The translations under genes and the position numbers were made by a program. 61,039 nt of DNA. Origin: an uncultured Eubacteriales bacterium (GTDB lineage: Bacteria > Bacillota > Clostridia > Christensenellales > Aristaeellaceae). Within the stretch, counting starts at the first letter, position 1. Every line of letters starts with the position of its first letter. The stretch is taken from positions 1-61,039 of the forward strand of contig ONCV01000009.1 in NCBI GenBank assembly GCA_900316415.1. Direction: 5' to 3'. The notes below the pieces were generated by a model that had not been told where the DNA came from, did not search any database, and saw nothing but the letters and a program-made list of their open reading frames with translations. Shown here piece after piece: positions 1 to 8,295 of the stretch.

Positions 1-91
1 CACCTGTTCCCATACCGAACACAGAAGTTAAGCCCTTCAGTGCCGATGGTACTTGGCTGGAGACGGCCCGGGAGAGTAGGTCGCTGCCGGA
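1..91 (+). rRNA. rrf: 5S ribosomal RNA, 3' part (cut by window start)
   Basis: The first ~91 bases match the conserved 5S core: CCCATACCGAACACAGAAGT, then TTAAGCCC, GCCGATGGTACT and GGGAGAGTAGGTCGCTGCC near the 3' end. The 5' quarter lies outside the window. A strong intrinsic terminator follows within about 10 bases, so this is the end of an rRNA operon or a lone 5S gene. The exact 3' end (~90-92) is estimated from the terminal-stem sequence. Confidence 0.93.
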
Positions 92-101
92 TCCCAATAA
101 G

Positions 102-127
102 CTCGCTGCTTGCAGCGAGTTTTTTTC
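102..127 (+). terminator. Intrinsic terminator of the 5S/rRNA transcript
   Basis: CTCGCTGC-TTGC... pairs with GCAGCGAG and is followed by seven T. It separates the rRNA transcript from the glmM promoter. Confidence 0.85.
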
Positions 128-189
128 TTTGTCCTTACCCGATGCGATCCGATGTGAAAAGATTCTGCCCAGGAATATCCATTTTTCTA

Positions 190-218
190 TTGACAGGATC
201 TATTTAATACATTATAAT
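190..218 (+). promoter_or_regulatory. Sigma-A-type promoter of the glmM operon
   Basis: Perfect TTGACA (190-195) and perfect TATAAT (213-218) with a 17-base spacer, about 60 bases before the glmM start. It is one of the best consensus promoters in the window. Confidence 0.85.
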
Positions 219-279
219 ACGTATTGTTTTGAGGCGGTTTTGCCTTGAAACCAAACTTTCAATCTGAGGTGAAAGGAAT

Positions 280-1644
280 ATGGGAAGATACTTTGGTACG
301 GATGGCTTCCGCGGAAAGGCCGGTGTGGTTCTGACAGCGGATCACGCCTATAAGACCGGACGTTTTCTCGGATGGTATTATGGACAGAAGCATGGGAGCG
401 ACCGCGCGAAGATTGTGATCGGAAAGGATACACGCCGCTCTTCCTACATGTATGAATCCGCTCTGGCCGCCGGGATTACCGCCAGTGGCGCGGACGCATA
501 CCTGCTGCATGTGACGACGACCCCCTGCGTCAGCTACATCACCCGCACGGAAGGCTTTGACTGCGGCGTTATGATCAGCGCCAGCCATAATCCCTACTGG
601 GACAACGGCATCAAGCTGATGAACCATAATGGCGAGAAGATGGATGATGCGCTGCAGAACCAGCTGGAGGATTATATCGACGGCAAGATTCCGGAAATTC
701 CCTTCGCCGTGGAGGATCTGATCGGGTGCACCGTGGACTTCTACACCGGACGCAACCGCTACATTGGATATCTGACCAACCTGGCGACCCGTCCCTTTGA
801 TGACCACAAGGTGGCGCTGGACTGCGCGAATGGCTCCAGCTGGATGATCGGGCCCGCGGTTTTCAACGCGCTGGGCGCCAAGACCTATGTGATCAACAAT
901 TCTCCGGATGGCCTGAATGAGAACCTGAACTGCGGCAGCACGCATATCGAGCAGCTGAAGCAGTATGTCAAGGAAAACAAGCTTGATGTTGGCTTTGCCT
1001 TCGACGGGGACGCGGACCGCTGCCTGGCCGTGGATGAAAACGGCGAAGAAGTGAACGGCGACAAGATCATGTATATCTGCGCCAAGTACATGAAGAGCCG
1101 GGGTCAGCTGCCCAGCAATACCGTGGTAACCACCATTATGAGCAATTTTGGCCTGTACAAGGCGCTGGATGCCGCCGGAATCAACTATGAAAAAACGGCG
1201 GTGGGCGATCGGTATGTTTACGAGAATATGAAGGTATACGATCATCTGATCGGCGGCGAGCAGAGCGGGCATATTATCTTCCGGAAGCATGCACGCACCG
1301 GCGACGGCCTGATTACAGCCATCATGGTCATGAGCGTCATGATCGATACCCAGCTGCCCCTGAGCGTGCTGGCGGAAGGCTGCAAGATGTATCCTCAGGT
1401 GCTGAAGAACGTTGAGGTGGACGATAAGGACGGCACCATGAGCGATCAGAAGGTCATGGATGCGGTTTCCCGGTGCACGGAAGAGCTCGGCGACAGCGGC
1501 CGGGTGCTTCTGCGCAAGAGCGGTACGGAACCCGTACTGCGGGTAATGTCCGAAGCCGGAACGACCGCGGAATGCGAGAAATATGTGGATGCGATTATTC
1601 ACGCCATGGAAGAGAGCGGACATTTGATCGAGGTGAGAAAATAA
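280..1644 (+). CDS. glmM: Phosphoglucosamine mutase-type phosphohexomutase
   Basis: A 454-residue member of the alpha-D-phosphohexomutase superfamily, which interconverts GlcN-6-P and GlcN-1-P for peptidoglycan precursor synthesis. The phosphoserine loop MISASHNP places the catalytic Ser at residue 102, as in E. coli GlmM. The metal loop is FDGDADR (241-247) and the C-terminal phosphate-binding loop is RKSGTEPVLRV. The length fits GlmM (~445) better than the longer PgcA/ManB types. The ATG has GGTGAAAGGAAT in front. It overlaps the next gene by one base (TAATG), so the two are probably translationally coupled. The downstream acyltransferase and nagB support an amino-sugar substrate; phosphomannomutase activity is the main alternative. 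Confidence 0.88.
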   Translation: MGRYFGTDGFRGKAGVVLTADHAYKTGRFLGWYYGQKHGSDRAKIVIGKDTRRSSYMYESALAAGITASGADAYLLHVTTTPCVSYITRTEGFDCGVMISASHNPYWDNGIKLMNHNGEKMDDALQNQLEDYIDGKIPEIPFAVEDLIGCTVDFYTGRNRYIGYLTNLATRPFDDHKVALDCANGSSWMIGPAVFNALGAKTYVINNSPDGLNENLNCGSTHIEQLKQYVKENKLDVGFAFDGDADRCLAVDENGEEVNGDKIMYICAKYMKSRGQLPSNTVVTTIMSNFGLYKALDAAGINYEKTAVGDRYVYENMKVYDHLIGGEQSGHIIFRKHARTGDGLITAIMVMSVMIDTQLPLSVLAEGCKMYPQVLKNVEVDDKDGTMSDQKVMDAVSRCTEELGDSGRVLLRKSGTEPVLRVMSEAGTTAECEKYVDAIIHAMEESGHLIEVRK

Positions 1645-2309
1645 TGCTGAAGACAAAGGATCTGTATGATCTGTCCCATACCCGGGCGGCGGAGATGCTG
1701 GCCGGAACGGAGTATCCCTGGGAAGCGCTGAGCAAAATCAAGGATCTGATCCTTGCCCTGGGACCGGCACTGCCGAAGGATGAATTCGACGAAGTCAGCG
1801 AAAACGTCTGGATTGCGAAGGATGCGAAGATTTATCCCAACAATTATATCGCCGGCCCCTGCATCATCGGGCATGAGACCGAGGTGCGCCCCGGTGCCTT
1901 CGTCCGGGGAAGCGCTCTGGTGGGGGATCACTGCGTCGTCGGAAACAGCACGGAGCTCAAAAATGTGATCCTGTTCGACAACGTGCAGGTTCCGCATTAC
2001 AACTATGTCGGGGACAGCATTCTGGGCTATAAGAGCCACATGGGCGCGGGATCCATTACCTCCAACGTGAAGAGCGACAAGAAGCTGATCGTGGTTCGCT
2101 GCGGCGAGGAGAAAATAGAGACCGGGCTGAAGAAGATGGGTGCCATGCTGGGAGACCGGGTGGAGGTTGGCTGCAACTCCGTGCTGAATCCCGGTACGAT
2201 CATCGGCAGGGACAGCAATGTCTATCCGACCAGCTGCGTGCGGGGGACCATTCCCGAAGGATGCATCTGGAAGAACAGCGGAAAAGTCGTCGTGAAAACG
2301 AAGGACTGA
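1644..2309 (+). CDS. Left-handed beta-helix acyltransferase/nucleotidyltransferase-like protein (GlmU C-terminal-like)
   Basis: A 221-residue protein with hexapeptide-repeat ([LIV]GxxxxX) organisation from about residue 60 to the end, resembling the acetyltransferase half of GlmU. The HYNYVGDS and GAGSITSNVK segments correspond to GlmU motifs HxxYxGD and GAGTITxN; in GlmU the His of the first is catalytic. There is no N-terminal uridyltransferase (Rossmann) domain. The start ATG sits on the glmM stop (TAATG). Many Clostridia annotate such proteins as UDP-GlcNAc pyrophosphorylase-related. Given its neighbours, acetylation of GlcN-1-P is plausible but inferred. Confidence 0.75.
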   Translation: MLKTKDLYDLSHTRAAEMLAGTEYPWEALSKIKDLILALGPALPKDEFDEVSENVWIAKDAKIYPNNYIAGPCIIGHETEVRPGAFVRGSALVGDHCVVGNSTELKNVILFDNVQVPHYNYVGDSILGYKSHMGAGSITSNVKSDKKLIVVRCGEEKIETGLKKMGAMLGDRVEVGCNSVLNPGTIIGRDSNVYPTSCVRGTIPEGCIWKNSGKVVVKTKD

Positions 2310-2441
2310 AATGGAAGCGGCGTCCGGCCGGAGCGGCGGTGCTGAACGGGATGGACGGACCGAAGGGTCTGACCGCGTATTCCCCCGCGGAGTACGGCGA
2401 ATAGAAATCACAGGAAGAAAGAACATCAGGGAGGAACAAAA

Positions 2442-3173
2442 ATGAAGGTTATTGTTGCGGAGAATTATGAAGACGGCGCCCGGAAGGCTGCGGATCTGAT
2501 CGAGAAGATCGTGCGGGACAATCCTTGCTGCACCCTGGGCCTTGCGACCGGATCCAGCCCCGTGGGCATGTATCAGGAGCTGGCCCGGCGCTGCCGGGAA
2601 GAAGGCCTGGACTTCAGCCGGGTGCACAGCGTGAATCTGGACGAATATGTGGGCCTGGAAGGCACCCATGACCAGAGCTATCGGTATTTCATGAACACGA
2701 ACCTGTTTGACCATATCAACATCGACAAGGCGAACACCTATGTGGCGAAGGGCACCGGCGATGTGGCGGCCAACCTGAAGGAGTTCAACGAAGTGCTGGA
2801 TCGCACGGATATCGATATCCAGGTGCTGGGCGTTGGCCCCGACGGCCATCTGGGTTTCAATGAGCCCGGGGATACGCTGTATGACGGAGCGCATGAGGAA
2901 ACGCTGGAGGACAGCACCATCGAGGCGAACAAGCGCTTCTTTGCCAGCAAGGACGATGTTCCCACCCACGCGCTGACCATGGGCATGGGCAATATCATGC
3001 GCGCGAAGCGCCTGCTGATGATCATCAGCGGCAACAAGCAGGAAGCGGCGACGAAGCTGCTGATCGGGGACCGTATTGATCCCCATTGCCCCTGCACCTT
3101 CATGCGGATGCATCGGGACGCGACCGTCGTCATCGAGAAGAAGTTGGCGGACGAGATCGGCTACAAGGGATAA
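2442..3173 (+). CDS. nagB: Glucosamine-6-phosphate deaminase
   Basis: A 243-residue NagB. It has the family motifs LGLATGSSPVGMY (phosphate binding), VNLDEYVGL (general-base Asp of the isomerase/deaminase fold) and GVGPDGHLGFNEPG (active-site His/Glu lid). It catalyses GlcN-6-P + H2O to Fru-6-P + NH4+, which is reversible. The ATG follows CAGGGAGGAACAAAA. The 132-base gap from the acyltransferase gene shows no terminator or strong promoter, so it is likely co-transcribed with glmM. A terminator follows. nagA and NagC/NagR-type regulators are not adjacent. Confidence 0.93.
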   Translation: MKVIVAENYEDGARKAADLIEKIVRDNPCCTLGLATGSSPVGMYQELARRCREEGLDFSRVHSVNLDEYVGLEGTHDQSYRYFMNTNLFDHINIDKANTYVAKGTGDVAANLKEFNEVLDRTDIDIQVLGVGPDGHLGFNEPGDTLYDGAHEETLEDSTIEANKRFFASKDDVPTHALTMGMGNIMRAKRLLMIISGNKQEAATKLLIGDRIDPHCPCTFMRMHRDATVVIEKKLADEIGYKG

Positions 3174-3191
3174 ACGGACTGCATCAGGAAA

Positions 3192-3217
3192 GCCCGCGGC
3201 ATGGCCGCGGGCTTTTT
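3192..3217 (+). terminator. Intrinsic terminator after nagB
   Basis: GCCCGCGGC-ATG-GCCGCGGGC followed by TTTTT, within 20 bases of the nagB stop. Confidence 0.88.
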
Positions 3218-3301
3218 GCACCTCCGGGAAGAATCAGGTTCGGAAAGATGTATTCCCGGAAGACTTCCGCACAGGTCCGTTTCCGGGGAGACATCGCAGC
3301 C

Positions 3302-3937
3302 TCAGAACAGCAGGCAGGAGGCGCTCAGAAGCAACTGGGCCAGATAATAGGTGACCATAATCAAAATGTCATGCCGGGCCCGCTCCGGAAAGAGAAGCCT
3401 GCGAAAGATCAGGCAGTCACTGAAAAAGAAAAGCGCGGCACCGATGGCGGTGAGAATTCCCTTCCAGCCGTAGATGGAGGCGCCTCCCGCGATACCGCCC
3501 GCGGCCATGATGCTGAGAGCGGCGCCATAGACGGAGAACGGCAGAAGATGATTGCCAATCAGGCGGCGATGCCGGTAAAAAAGGTATCCCAGGAAGGAAA
3601 GAAATCCCAGCAGCAAAATCCCATGGGCGGAGGTCAGCGGATAGAGCTTCAGGAAACCGATGATGTAGCAGACGTGCCCGAGCAGAAAAAGACCGGCGCC
3701 GGCCTCCAGGGAAAACTCAATCAGATAATCCGCTGCGGCATGCAGCGCGAGAGCGGCCACAAAGATCCAGTACAGGGGATCCAGCCGAAGAGTGGCAACC
3801 AGGGCGGGAATCAGGGCGCAAAGGGTCCCCAGGAATTTGAACGAGGCCGCAAGCGATGGCCGAAGGGGCTTATAATGCAGAAAGAGCGGCAGACAGACGC
3901 CCAGGCAGAGAACGGCGCAGGCCGGCAGAATCCACAC
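3302..3937 (-). CDS. YhhN/TMEM86 family integral membrane protein (lysoplasmalogenase-like)
   Basis: A 211-residue, almost wholly hydrophobic protein with about eight predicted membrane helices. The conserved YhhN features are visible: acidic residues in AADYLIEF, the FFFSDCLIF segment and a C-terminal TYYLAQLLL. Characterised family members hydrolyse the vinyl-ether bond of lysoplasmalogens. Plasmalogens are common in anaerobic Clostridia, so this role is plausible but unproven here. It is the last gene of a minus-strand run and ends ~130 bases from nagB (convergent). Confidence 0.75.
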   Translation of the reverse strand: MWILPACAVLCLGVCLPLFLHYKPLRPSLAASFKFLGTLCALIPALVATLRLDPLYWIFVAALALHAAADYLIEFSLEAGAGLFLLGHVCYIIGFLKLYPLTSAHGILLLGFLSFLGYLFYRHRRLIGNHLLPFSVYGAALSIMAAGGIAGGASIYGWKGILTAIGAALFFFSDCLIFRRLLFPERARHDILIMVTYYLAQLLLSASCLLF

Positions 3938-3970
3938 GCGGATCAGCTCCTTTCCGAAACAGGACCTTTC

Positions 3971-4765
3971 TTACAGGCTTTCATCCCCGGGAACCCAGGG
4001 CATCAGAAACAGATGGACATACATGGACTCATTTCCGTAGGTATAGTCATAGGACAGCTGAACGGTTTCCGGCTCGTCCCGTTCCTCCTCGGGAACCAGG
4101 GAAAGGTTATCCTTCTTTTCCGCCTCCGGATCGTAATCCCGGACGAACATCCGAATCGTATGGGAGGCCTTATGACCCTTTCCGTCCGGATCGGTAAACC
4201 GCAGATTGACGTTTCCTTCGATCGTTTTCAGCCGGTATTTGCCGTTTTCCAGCCGCTGAACATCCCATACCAGCCCCACGTGATACAGGGGCGTATTTCC
4301 GCCGTACTTCTTGTCCCGGCTGCCGTAAACGATAATGAAGCCTTTCTGGGGAATCATGGTGGTGCGGTTCATCCGCATATAGCCGGTGACCAGCTTTCCA
4401 ACCCCCGCTTCCTTCACGTGCACGATGCCGCTGACCTCTTCCTTCGGGGTTTTGTTCCATACGTTCTGCGGAATATCCAGCTGGAGCATGCACCAGGTGA
4501 TGAAGCCGCCGCACCAGCCGTAGGAATAATTATTGCGCCATTTGGTATACTGGTTCTTTTCCTTCAGCTCCTTGCCGTTGACTTCCGTCAGCTGGGCATA
4601 GGCCAGATCCAGAAGTTCCTGAATCTTCTCCGGAACCTCTTCGATGACTTCTTGTTCGATCTCCACCGGAGCGGGGGTTGGCGTCGCCTTGGACTTGGCG
4701 GCAAGGGCCGGGAAGGAGGTGAGCAGCAGGGCTGCGGTCAGCAGAAGGGTCATGATGCGTTTCAT
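3971..4765 (-). CDS. Secreted CHAP-like cysteine amidase/peptidase family protein
   Basis: A 264-residue protein with a signal peptide (MKRIMTLLLT..., cleavage near ALA at 20-22) and a Thr/Pro linker. Its domain contains YGWCGGFITWC (Cys85, Cys92) followed by YHVGLVWDV (His162). This Cys...His spacing and the WCxxFxxWC pattern fit CHAP/NlpC-type cell-wall amidases. The start was taken at the ATG behind GAAAGGACGG, because the 13 upstream in-frame codons lack a signal-peptide character. The C-terminal ~60 residues are acidic and of unknown function. Its substrate is probably the peptidoglycan stem or cross-bridge; this is an inference from the fold. Confidence 0.65.
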   Translation of the reverse strand: MKRIMTLLLTAALLLTSFPALAAKSKATPTPAPVEIEQEVIEEVPEKIQELLDLAYAQLTEVNGKELKEKNQYTKWRNNYSYGWCGGFITWCMLQLDIPQNVWNKTPKEEVSGIVHVKEAGVGKLVTGYMRMNRTTMIPQKGFIIVYGSRDKKYGGNTPLYHVGLVWDVQRLENGKYRLKTIEGNVNLRFTDPDGKGHKASHTIRMFVRDYDPEAEKKDNLSLVPEEERDEPETVQLSYDYTYGNESMYVHLFLMPWVPGDESL

Positions 4766-4813
4766 GGATAATCCGTCCTTTCGTGATGTGGTTTGCCGGG
4801 TCATGCGTCGTTT

Positions 4814-5251
4814 TCAGGGAGCGGCGGGAGGCTCCGGAGAGGAGCCGGTTCCCGCGGAATCGGAGGGGGCAAGGGACTCTGCGGCGGAAAAATAGCCGGA
4901 GAGCGCCTCGGAGAGCGGAAGAAGCGTGGAAGTGGGAGACACGGCAGGCCCGATTTCACCCAGTCCCAGCGTACTGAGCTCCGGATCGGAGGAGGGGGCG
5001 GGGGAAACGGCCGGAGATCCGGCCGCGCCGGGGGAAGCTTCCGCATCCGGGGAAACGGAAGCAGCGGGAGGCACGGAAACTCCGGGGGAGGGGGAGGCCG
5101 TTTCCTGTCCGGTCAGGCGGAGAATCGCGGAACGCAGATCTCCCGACGGCCCGGTGAAGGAGATGGTTCGCAATCCGCCGAGCAGCGCAGCGCCCAGCAG
5201 CGCGATCAGGAACAGGGTGATCAGCCGGAAACGAAACTGTTGCTGCTTCAT
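4814..5251 (-). CDS. Small single-pass membrane protein with Pro/Ser/Ala-rich extracytoplasmic tail
   Basis: 145 residues. A basic N-terminus (MKQQQFRFR) and one hydrophobic helix (residues 10-27) are followed by a low-complexity Ser/Pro/Ala/Gly region (about 50-100 and 125-145). No enzymatic motif is recognised. Its start overlaps the SEDS gene stop by four bases (ATGA), so it is coupled to that gene. It occupies the place where many Clostridia carry a class B PBP, but no transpeptidase SxxK motif is present. Function unknown; an anchor or partner of the SEDS protein is one guess. Confidence 0.65.
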   Translation of the reverse strand: MKQQQFRFRLITLFLIALLGAALLGGLRTISFTGPSGDLRSAILRLTGQETASPSPGVSVPPAASVSPDAEASPGAAGSPAVSPAPSSDPELSTLGLGEIGPAVSPTSTLLPLSEALSGYFSAAESLAPSDSAGTGSSPEPPAAP

Positions 5252-6483
5252 GCGCCGCTCCTTTCCAGCATGGCCAGGGAGGCGTCCTCCTCCAGGGCGA
5301 TTTCGTTCATTCCGGATACGCCGTGAATCAGGCCCACAAGCCCCAGACAGGCAATCAGGGAGGTCTCATTGGAGGAAATGAACGGAAGCGCGGCGCCCGT
5401 CAGGGGAAGCAGCTGCAGGGTGCTGCTGACGGCGGCAAAGGTCTGCAGGCCGATCAGAATGACCGCTCCCATCGCCCCCAGGCCGGGAAAACTGCGCCGC
5501 GCGGTTCTGGCAGCGGAGGATCCCCGCCAGAGGAGGGCGGCATAAAGCATCAGAAAGCAGACGCCTGCAATGAAACCAAAGGAATGGCACAACAACGCGA
5601 AGGAAAATTCTGACTGTCCGGAGGGGATTTCCTGCGGGGAACTCAGACCGAGCCCGGCCCCCCAGAGCCCTCCCGACGAGACGAGCTGAAAGCAGTTCTG
5701 CAGCGGAAGGGCAGCGCTTTCCGTGTCCGCCGGGCTCACCGGCGGAACCAGGAATGAAAGGCGGAACGAAGGCAGAAGGAGACCGCCCGCTCCGGCCAGG
5801 GCGGTTTCCGCCGCCAGCCCGAGGATTAGCAGGATCCAGTTGCCGGTAGCCCCCCAGAAAAGCAGAACGGCCGTTCCCCCAAGGATCAGCGCGCCGCAGA
5901 GATCCCGCTGGAGAAGAAGCAGGGACAGCAGCGCCGCACAGAATCCGAGCGCGGGAAGCAGCCTGCGGCGGGAAAGAAGCCCCGCCAGCACAGGAATCAG
6001 AAGAGGTTTTCCGAGTTCTCCGGGCTGCAGGGAGGACTGGCCCAGTTCCATCCAGCCGGGGAGACCGACCGAATTCTTTCCCAGCAGCGGAAGCCCGGTC
6101 AGCAGCAGGGAGATCGCTGCCGCAGGGAGGAGAAATCCGGCGCCGGGTCGGACGCGCTGCATCATGGCTGCGGAGCATACCATCACCAGGATTCCGATTC
6201 CGAAGCACACGGCCTGCCGGATCGCCAGGGAGGGGGACATGGAAAAGCGCAGCAGCACCCCCATGGCGCAGAAAAGATTCGTCAGAGTCATCAGCAGCCG
6301 GTCGACGGGAACCAGATGGGGAAGCATGTACGAGCCCAGGAAGATCAGACAGGGTACCGCGACTGCAAGAATATAACCGGTCATGGAAGCATCCCGGACA
6401 GCCGGGAGCAGAAACGCGAGAAAATAAAAGAGCATACCCGCGGCGCACAGGCTGCCGCCCGGGGAGTGTCTTTTTCTATTCAC
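5248..6483 (-). CDS. SEDS family protein (FtsW/RodA/SpoVE-like), divergent catalytic motif
   Basis: 411 residues with about ten transmembrane helices. It shows the SEDS landmarks GWMELGQSSLQPGELGKPLL (the family's FQPSE-like region) and GGLWGAGLGLS. SEDS proteins are peptidoglycan glycosyltransferases that work with a class B PBP. The GTG start at 6483 has GGGAGGT eight bases upstream and overlaps the FHA gene stop. The usual P-E-x-x-T/S-D-F-I-F loop, which holds the essential Asp, here reads PSGQSEFSF with Glu292 at that position. No PBP gene is adjacent. A divergent sporulation or elongation SEDS or a non-catalytic relative is possible. Confidence 0.82.
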   Translation of the reverse strand: MNRKRHSPGGSLCAAGMLFYFLAFLLPAVRDASMTGYILAVAVPCLIFLGSYMLPHLVPVDRLLMTLTNLFCAMGVLLRFSMSPSLAIRQAVCFGIGILVMVCSAAMMQRVRPGAGFLLPAAAISLLLTGLPLLGKNSVGLPGWMELGQSSLQPGELGKPLLIPVLAGLLSRRRLLPALGFCAALLSLLLLQRDLCGALILGGTAVLLFWGATGNWILLILGLAAETALAGAGGLLLPSFRLSFLVPPVSPADTESAALPLQNCFQLVSSGGLWGAGLGLSSPQEIPSGQSEFSFALLCHSFGFIAGVCFLMLYAALLWRGSSAARTARRSFPGLGAMGAVILIGLQTFAAVSSTLQLLPLTGAALPFISSNETSLIACLGLVGLIHGVSGMNEIALEEDASLAMLERSGA

Positions 6484-7246
6484 TCCAGTCGACCTCCCAT
6501 CTGTCCCTTCTGCGCCTGCGGACAGGCGAAACGGAAGAGGGGCCGGAGACTTCCGGAGCGGCGGAAGCATCCGATGCAGCGGGAGTCTCCGCTGTCATCC
6601 CATAGGGAAGAGGATAAACTCCGTCGGGAGGACAGGGATCGGAAGGATACTGCGCCGGCGGAACAGAGTCGTATCGTACGGCTGAAACCGGACCGGAAAC
6701 CGCGGTATCCGGAACGGGCCGGGGCCCGAGGACTTCCGCGGAGGAATGGACCGGATCAAATCCCGTATCGGGAGCCAGCCCGGCAAAGGCACAGAACCGC
6801 AGCACGGCATTTCCAATCTGCAGAAAGGATCCATTGGTCACCGGAGTTTTCTCCGGCGCGGAGCGGACGGTCAGAAGGCGGTTGTTCACCAACGCTTCGC
6901 AGCCGGAAAGCGGATGAATCAGGAGCCCCTGGCCGGGCTGGAAGGAAAAGAAAAGATGATTCCGCCGGACTCCGGCTGCGGGCACCCACAGATCACAGGA
7001 ACGGACCGAGCCCAGGATGCCCTCCCACGGAACCGGAATGGCAAGGCCGGTGTCCAGTCCGCGGTCCCCGGCAACCACGATCAGTTCACCCACATAGCCG
7101 GCATTCGGCAGCCGGTGAAGCGTTTTCTGCGTCTCCCGGCGGTCGGCAAGGATCCAGACAAGGGCGCGGAATACCATCAGAACCGCCAGAAGCGCGAAAA
7201 GATAACGCGCGGAAAGGGAAAGCACCTCATAGAGCTGCGGGAACAT
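6476..7246 (-). CDS. Membrane-anchored FHA-domain protein
   Basis: 256 residues: one N-terminal membrane helix (about 12-35), a linker, then a forkhead-associated domain (about 75-155). The domain contains GSVRSCDLWVP, RRNHLFF and the terminal NGSFLQIGNAVLRF strand; FHA domains bind phosphothreonine peptides. The C-terminal ~100 residues are Pro/Ser-rich and end RRRRRDRWEVDWSE. The canonical FHA Ser of the GR..S..H signature reads RRNH here, so phosphopeptide affinity is uncertain. The start is well supported by AAAGGAGGAAGAGCC. FHA-SEDS pairs are common in Gram-positives, where they link Ser/Thr kinase signalling to wall synthesis. Confidence 0.78.
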   Translation of the reverse strand: MFPQLYEVLSLSARYLFALLAVLMVFRALVWILADRRETQKTLHRLPNAGYVGELIVVAGDRGLDTGLAIPVPWEGILGSVRSCDLWVPAAGVRRNHLFFSFQPGQGLLIHPLSGCEALVNNRLLTVRSAPEKTPVTNGSFLQIGNAVLRFCAFAGLAPDTGFDPVHSSAEVLGPRPVPDTAVSGPVSAVRYDSVPPAQYPSDPCPPDGVYPLPYGMTAETPAASDASAAPEVSGPSSVSPVRRRRRDRWEVDWSE

Positions 7247-7361
7247 GGGCTCTTCCTCCTTTCCAGAGAATCAGGGAATCCCGGAGCCGCGGAAACGGCG
7301 CACGGGCGGGAAGCGTTTCGTCAGGCGCTCCGTGCGGCAGAACAGGGGAGATCCGGCAAGA

Positions 7362-8267
7362 TCAGTCTCCCAGCGCCTTCCGGAGCTCGGAAAGATTTTG
7401 CCGCATCACGGTTTCATAATAATCCAGCGGAACATCTTCTGCCGGACCGGTCACCACCGGATCCAGCGTAAAGATTTTTGCGCCGGTCTCGGCCGCCAGG
7501 GTTCGGGCGGAGAGATCCTCATACTGGGGTTCAACGAAGAGGGGCGGTATGCCCAGCGCGACAATGGCATCCGCCAGCTCGGCCAGCTGGGTGGGAGTCA
7601 GGTTTTCTCCGGGCTCCCGGTTCACGACGGCCAGGACATCCAGCCCATAGGCGGCCGCAAAATAGGGGAACGCCTCATGAAAGGTGATGATTCCTCGGCG
7701 GGGCAGCGCGGAAACGCCGTCCCGCAGCTCCTGATCCAGCACGGTGAGCCGGGATTTCAGATCCGTCAGATTGGCTTCCACCGCTTCCTGATACTGCGGA
7801 AAATGATCGGAAATCGCCCGCGCCAGGTTTTCGGCCATGAGCTGCGCATTTCCGGCGCTGAGCCAGAGATGCGCGTTGGGCTCTTCGCTCTCCTCCGATG
7901 CTCCGATCTGCAGCGCATCCCCGGTATAGAGCAGCGGAATGCCTTCCGCGGCCTCGGCCACCGGAAGATCGGGAAAGGCGGAAAAAACCAGATCCAGATA
8001 GGATTCCATCCCCGCGCCATTGACCAGAAACAGATCCGCGTCCGCCAGGGCCTTCATGTCCCCGGTCTGCAGCTGGTAATCATGCAGACAACCCGTATCC
8101 GGGGCGGCAAGATTCCGCACGGTCAGCCCGTCGATTCCCTGCGTCAGATTCAGGGTCAGCAGCCAGACGGGATAAAAGCTGGTGACCACCGTTTCTCCCA
8201 GAGAGCAAACCGGCAGAAGAACCGCCAGCAGAAGCAGGGCGGCACAGCGAATGATACTCTTTTTCAT
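7362..8267 (-). CDS. ZnuA-like metal ABC transporter substrate-binding protein
   Basis: 301 residues with an N-terminal signal peptide (KKSIIRCAALLLLAVLLPV). The cluster A-I metal ligands are visible: His in GCLHDYQL, His in NAHLWLS, His in ITFHEAFPYF and Asp in TLDPV. It should deliver Zn2+ or Mn2+ to a ZnuBC-type importer, but no permease or ATPase gene is adjacent, so it is an orphan here. The Cys in LLPVCS is a poor lipobox (Val before Cys). The start chosen is the ATG behind AGAGGAAGAAT rather than the longer upstream frame. No Zur-like operator was recognised. Confidence 0.85.
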   Translation of the reverse strand: MKKSIIRCAALLLLAVLLPVCSLGETVVTSFYPVWLLTLNLTQGIDGLTVRNLAAPDTGCLHDYQLQTGDMKALADADLFLVNGAGMESYLDLVFSAFPDLPVAEAAEGIPLLYTGDALQIGASEESEEPNAHLWLSAGNAQLMAENLARAISDHFPQYQEAVEANLTDLKSRLTVLDQELRDGVSALPRRGIITFHEAFPYFAAAYGLDVLAVVNREPGENLTPTQLAELADAIVALGIPPLFVEPQYEDLSARTLAAETGAKIFTLDPVVTGPAEDVPLDYYETVMRQNLSELRKALGD

Positions 8268-8295
8268 ATTCTTCCTCTTTTCTATGGTTGGGTCA

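Noticed and set aside
259..1656. Long minus-strand frame opposite glmM, and similar long antisense frames opposite nagB, topoisomerase genes, BMP ATPase, pheT, aspS, ispA-xseA and pgk
   Set aside because: They have no ribosome binding sites or recognisable motifs, show His/Arg/Gly-rich composition typical of antisense of GC-rich genes, and lie fully over well-identified genes.
2310..2444. 44-codon frame starting at the ATG right after the acyltransferase stop
   Set aside because: No ribosome binding site, Arg/Gly-rich random-looking product, runs into the nagB start.
3086..4771. 561-codon plus-strand frame between nagB and 4771
   Set aside because: It overlaps the nagB end, its terminator and two convincing minus-strand genes (YhhN, CHAP-like); the protein is low-complexity with no domain.
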